A stretch of DNA of 8,799 nt, taken from the NCBI GenBank assembly GCA_023266795.1, contig JAHFPI010000070.1, forward strand, positions 1 to 8,799. The letters are read 5' to 3'. The notes under the pieces are model-generated. The model had not been told where the DNA came from, did not search any database, and worked only from the letters and a program-made list of their open reading frames with translations. Each line of letters begins with the position of its first letter. The stretch's first letter is position 1. The stretch is from Rhodospirillales bacterium. Lineage in GTDB: Bacteria > Pseudomonadota > Alphaproteobacteria > Micavibrionales > UBA2020. Both the position numbers and the translations under genes were made by a program. This document shows, piece by piece, positions 6,294 through 8,799 of the stretch.

Positions 6294-7193
6294 ATGGCCG
6301 GACGTTTGATTTTTGCCGCCCTGGCGGTCTTGCTTATTTTTACAGCGTGTCCCGCGCTTGCGGGGGAAGCGAACGACGGCGTGATCGGCACAATCCTCGA
6401 AGTGCAGGGCAGCGCCAGTGTCACGCCGCAGGGCGGGCAGGCGGCGGCAGCCGCGATAGACGCGCCGCTGCACCTGAACGATGTGGTGCAGACCGGCGCG
6501 GAGTCCCGCGTCTTTATCCTGTTCATCGACAACACCGAACTGACCCTGTCGGAAAAAACGCAGGTCAAAATCGACGATTACGTTTACGACCCCGATGACA
6601 ACAGCGGCAACAAGGCGCTTTACGGCGTGATGCAGGGAGCGTTCCAGTATGTCAGCGGCCTCATCGGCAAAAAAGAAAATCCCGATGTGCATATCGCAAC
6701 GCCCGTCGGCATGATCGGCATACGCGGCACGGACTTCTGGGCGGGAGATCTGGACGGCCAGTACAGCGTGGCGGTGAACGAAGGTCAGGTCGCGCTGAAA
6801 ACAGATGCCGGCGAGGAAGTGGTCAACAAGGGCGAAGGCACTTCAGTACGCGACCGTCACGCCAGACCCGACCGCGCCAAGGCGTGGGGCAGGGAAAAAT
6901 TACAGCGCATCGCCGGCACGGTCAGGCTTGAGCGCCGCGAAATGGTGCGCCAGCGCATCGCGGCCATGCAGGGACGCCAGCAGCAATTGCGCCAGCGTTA
7001 CAAGGAATATATGCAGGGCCGCCGCAGCGGCTTCCGGCAGGAAAAGCGCGGGCAGCGGCTGAAAAACAGGGAACTACGCGGCCCCCGCCTGAGAAAAGCA
7101 GACGCGCCGCTGCATCGCGGCGATGTCGAAATTCCTGATGCAACGACGAATATCCCCGATTTCTCCGGTGGCGGGGATATGAGGGGGCAGTAA
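6294..7193 (+). CDS. Secreted FecR-domain protein with basic C-terminal tail
   Basis: A 299-aa exported protein. Residues 1-23 form a signal peptide with a probable signal peptidase I site after ALA23; the Cys19 context (FTAC) is a poor lipobox. The FecR domain spans about 55-160, with the diagnostic IATPVGMIGIRGTDFW stretch at 135-149; in secreted, anti-sigma-unrelated members of this family the domain is thought to be a beta-rich periplasmic or surface module. It lacks the cytoplasmic anti-sigma region of true FecR, and no sigma factor gene is adjacent, so iron signalling should not be assumed. Residues 186-270 are helical and very basic: 29 Lys/Arg against 9 Asp/Glu by my count, with many Gln. 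The ribosome site GGAGAGGTG ends 5 nt before the ATG. Divergent from the exporter operon, convergent with the unknown gene at 7221. Function unknown. Confidence 0.88.
   Translation: MAGRLIFAALAVLLIFTACPALAGEANDGVIGTILEVQGSASVTPQGGQAAAAAIDAPLHLNDVVQTGAESRVFILFIDNTELTLSEKTQVKIDDYVYDPDDNSGNKALYGVMQGAFQYVSGLIGKKENPDVHIATPVGMIGIRGTDFWAGDLDGQYSVAVNEGQVALKTDAGEEVVNKGEGTSVRDRHARPDRAKAWGREKLQRIAGTVRLERREMVRQRIAAMQGRQQQLRQRYKEYMQGRRSGFRQEKRGQRLKNRELRGPRLRKADAPLHRGDVEIPDATTNIPDFSGGGDMRGQ
7150..7180 (+). other. 9-bp perfect hairpin at the 3' end of the FecR-domain gene
   Basis: ATATCCCCG (7150-7158) and CGGGGATAT (7172-7180) pair perfectly around a 13-nt loop, 11 nt before the stop codon. No T-tract follows on either strand, so it is not a classical intrinsic terminator; it could protect the mRNA 3' end or be coding coincidence. 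Confidence 0.35.
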
Positions 7194-7222
7194 GGATTTC
7201 TAAGCCCTTTGATCCTCTTTTT
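7193..7222 (+). terminator. Weak candidate terminator after the FecR-domain gene
   Basis: AGGAT (7193-7197) and ATCCT (7212-7216) can pair around a 14-nt loop and are followed by CTTTTTATTT. Only five pairs, two of them G-C, so the stem is weak. It occupies nearly the whole gap between two convergent genes, where a terminator is expected. Confidence 0.25.
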
Positions 7223-7967
7223 ATTTCTGTTGTCCAGTGTCAAACTTCACCGATGTTATTTTAACTGACACTTTTCCTGACCACTCTGACGGAGCATCCT
7301 CCGCCTTCATGCCAAACTTCTGGCTATAGCCAGATTTGAGGAGTGGAGTAGGACGATATGAACTCTGTAGTACCGGCGTATAGTTTTTTTCGTAAACGGG
7401 GCTGCCTTTTTCATCGAGGAAATAAACGATAATCTCTACCTGCGATAGCGTACGGTCTCCTGTGTTTTTTATTTCTCCAAAGACGCCCCGTTCATCTAGC
7501 ACGCTTTTCCCTACTTCAATATTTTTTAAAGCTACTTTATCTAAGTATGCTTTTTCATCGGCGTTCATATCACTATCGGCACTGTTAATGCTAACCTCAC
7601 CCAACACCTTGTCCGCAGGCGTTGGAGCATTTTCCTTAACAGTACCAGAGCTTGCCGCAGGCTTTTTAGCGTCACCAATATCTCCCGTAAGCGCCATTCG
7701 TACAGCTGCATATGCGCAGCGCGGAGGTGACAGCGTTTCAGTGATATTGTTAACCATAGAGGGAATTAATGCCACAGCCATGCCCCCAAAGGGATTTCCT
7801 TGCATTTCCTTATCGGTTGTTAATTTTTCTATCATACGCTCCGTCAGTATTTTTTTAGCAATGCCACAGGGGGATAGGGTGCCGAAAGACAACAAAAGAA
7901 CTAGTGAGAGAATAAAAGCGCCGATGGCGCTAAATTTAAGTAGTTTTTTCTTTTTTTCAGACAACAT
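7221..7967 (-). CDS. Membrane-anchored protein of unknown function, FxLYD-like C-terminal fold
   Basis: A 248-aa protein I do not recognise. A basic N-terminus (KKKK at 5-8) precedes one hydrophobic segment (about 11-30), either a signal anchor or an uncleaved signal. Residues 31-95 contain two cysteines, C34 and C84, that could form a disulfide in the periplasm. Residues 96-145 look like a linker rich in Ala, Pro, Ser and acidic residues. The C-terminus (about 150-242: GEIKNTGDRTLSQVEI, then YFLDEKGSPVYE) has the look of the FxLYD or DUF3426-type beta-sandwich found in exported bacterial proteins; this is by resemblance only. AGGGA 6 nt before the ATG supports the start. Parts of the gene are much more AT-rich than its neighbours (23 and 18 G/C in the 60-base rows from 7381 and 7501). 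No convincing promoter was found in the 113 bp upstream. Confidence 0.75.
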   Translation of the reverse strand: MLSEKKKKLLKFSAIGAFILSLVLLLSFGTLSPCGIAKKILTERMIEKLTTDKEMQGNPFGGMAVALIPSMVNNITETLSPPRCAYAAVRMALTGDIGDAKKPAASSGTVKENAPTPADKVLGEVSINSADSDMNADEKAYLDKVALKNIEVGKSVLDERGVFGEIKNTGDRTLSQVEIIVYFLDEKGSPVYEKNYTPVLQSSYRPTPLLKSGYSQKFGMKAEDAPSEWSGKVSVKITSVKFDTGQQK

Positions 7968-8080
7968 TTCATTTCCCTGTGGTTGATGTTAGGCCGGTAT
8001 TTTTTCGAAGTTCAACTATTTTTCTAATAATCAAAGGAAGAATAAAACGGGTCAGAGTAAATCGAAAACCGCCCCCTCCC
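7968..8080. other. AT-rich intergenic region with a GGGTCAGAGTAAA motif
   Basis: This 113-bp gap separates two minus-strand genes. It should hold the end of the hydrolase transcript and the ribosome site of the gene at 7967, but I see neither a strong terminator nor a convincing promoter. GGGTCAGAGTAAA at 8049-8061 resembles, from memory, a motif often found beside REP-associated transposase genes in many genomes; no such gene is present here. Confidence 0.3.
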
Positions 8081-8799
8081 TCAAACATCCCTCAAAAACT
8101 CCAGCACCATTGCCGCTGTCCATGTAAATCGGTCGCCGCCGCAGGGGGCGCCGGTGTGGGGGTTGTAGTATTCGGCGAAGCCGCCTTTGGTGATGAGGGC
8201 GAGGCTGTCGGCGGCGATTTTATCCGCCATCGCCGTTTCGCCGGCGTAGCGCAGGCCGTCGGCGATCATGTAATTGACGACCAGCCATACCGGCCCCCGC
8301 CAGTAGCGTATCGCATCGAAGCGCGGGTCCTGCGGGTCGTGGCTCGGTACAAGGAATGACGCGTGCTGTGCGATATTTTCAAGTTTCTGCGCGATGGCGC
8401 GGGCGCGCGCTTTCGGCAATCCGGCGAAGACGGTCAGCAGTCCGCCGCTGGAGGCGCTGTCGATCAGTTTCCCCGTCACGCGGTCGAGGCAGAGATATTG
8501 CCCGTGCCTGTCGCTCCATAGATTTTCAAGCGCGGCGATGCCTTTTTTTGCCCATGCGCGGTTTTTCGCCGCAATCGCCGGTTCCCCGACGGCTTCGGCG
8601 AGGTCGGCGAGGTCGGCGCAGGCGCGGAGCAGGATGGCATTGAACCCCGGATCAACGATGCGGAAGGGCGAGGCGTCGTGGAGTTTGCTGTTGTCCCAGC
8701 CGAGCGCGCGGAAATGCTGCACCAGCCAGAGGTAGCGGTCATAGTGCGCCTGCGTCGGGCGCTGCGCTGCGTCGGCGTGCTTGAGGTCGCGGCGCACAT
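8081..8799 (-). CDS. MGH1/GH63-like glycoside hydrolase, C-terminal part (cut by window edge)
   Basis: The 5' end lies beyond the window; the GTG at 8797 is probably an internal codon. The visible 238 residues have the (alpha/alpha)6-barrel signatures of the mannosylglycerate/glucosylglycerate hydrolase-like family related to GH63: GWDNS (33-37), YWRGPVW (165-171), EYYNPHTG (209-216) and GGDRFTWTAAM (220-230). By family analogy Asp35 would be the general acid and Glu209 the general base, so both catalytic residues appear to be present. Likely substrates are small alpha-glucosides or alpha-mannosides such as glucosylglycerate, but the sequence cannot separate these from related oligosaccharides. 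No signal peptide can be judged. Missing N-terminal part probably amounts to 150 residues or more. Confidence 0.85.
   Translation of the reverse strand, partial: VRRDLKHADAAQRPTQAHYDRYLWLVQHFRALGWDNSKLHDASPFRIVDPGFNAILLRACADLADLAEAVGEPAIAAKNRAWAKKGIAALENLWSDRHGQYLCLDRVTGKLIDSASSGGLLTVFAGLPKARARAIAQKLENIAQHASFLVPSHDPQDPRFDAIRYWRGPVWLVVNYMIADGLRYAGETAMADKIAADSLALITKGGFAEYYNPHTGAPCGGDRFTWTAAMVLEFLRDV

Noticed and set aside
6294..7193. FecR iron-signalling (anti-sigma) protein
   Set aside because: It has a cleavable signal peptide rather than a cytoplasmic anti-sigma domain and a transmembrane helix, and no FecI-type sigma factor or TonB receptor is adjacent.
7462..7986. Plus-strand open frame of 174 codons opposite the unknown gene
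   Set aside because: The minus-strand frame has a proper ribosome site, anchor helix and globular C-terminus; the plus frame is Ser/Phe-rich with no such features.

Overview
The window is a stretch of a fairly GC-rich Gram-negative bacterial chromosome. A periplasmic adaptor subunit, a signal-peptide-bearing FecR-domain protein and the E. coli-like promoter hexamers point to a proteobacterium; gene style suggests an alphaproteobacterium, but that is a weak inference. I recognise seven genes in four transcription units. No tRNA, rRNA, CRISPR array, insertion sequence or origin was seen.

Layout: (1) 1-3213, plus strand: a promoter whose -10 element lies inside a perfect 12-bp palindrome, then an NCS1-family nucleobase/hydantoin-type symporter, overlapped by 4 nt (ATGA) by a membrane protein carrying eight evenly spaced CxxC zinc-finger-like motifs. 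(2) 3203-6163, minus strand: a three-gene ABC exporter operon (periplasmic adaptor, FtsX-type permease, LolD/MacB-type ATPase). Its last gene converges on the zinc-ladder gene with an 11-bp overlap. The adaptor's N-terminal membrane anchor is encoded upstream of any ATG/GTG/TTG start in frame, so the gene either starts at ATT or carries a +1 slip at an A6 tract. (3) 6294-7193, plus strand: a secreted FecR-domain protein with a very basic C-terminal tail, divergent from the exporter across a short region holding both promoters and an inverted repeat. (4) 7221-8799, minus strand: a locally AT-rich gene for a membrane-anchored protein of unknown function, and at the window edge the C-terminal part of an MGH1/GH63-like glycoside hydrolase.

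How they fit together: adaptor, permease and ATPase should form one envelope-spanning or periplasm-facing export machine; no outer-membrane factor is encoded here. The symporter and zinc-ladder protein are almost certainly co-translated, but the sequence does not say why. The least ordinary element is the eight-rung CxxC ladder protein (two blocks of four motifs at exactly 11-residue pitch, followed by three membrane segments). No defence or mobile system is evident.
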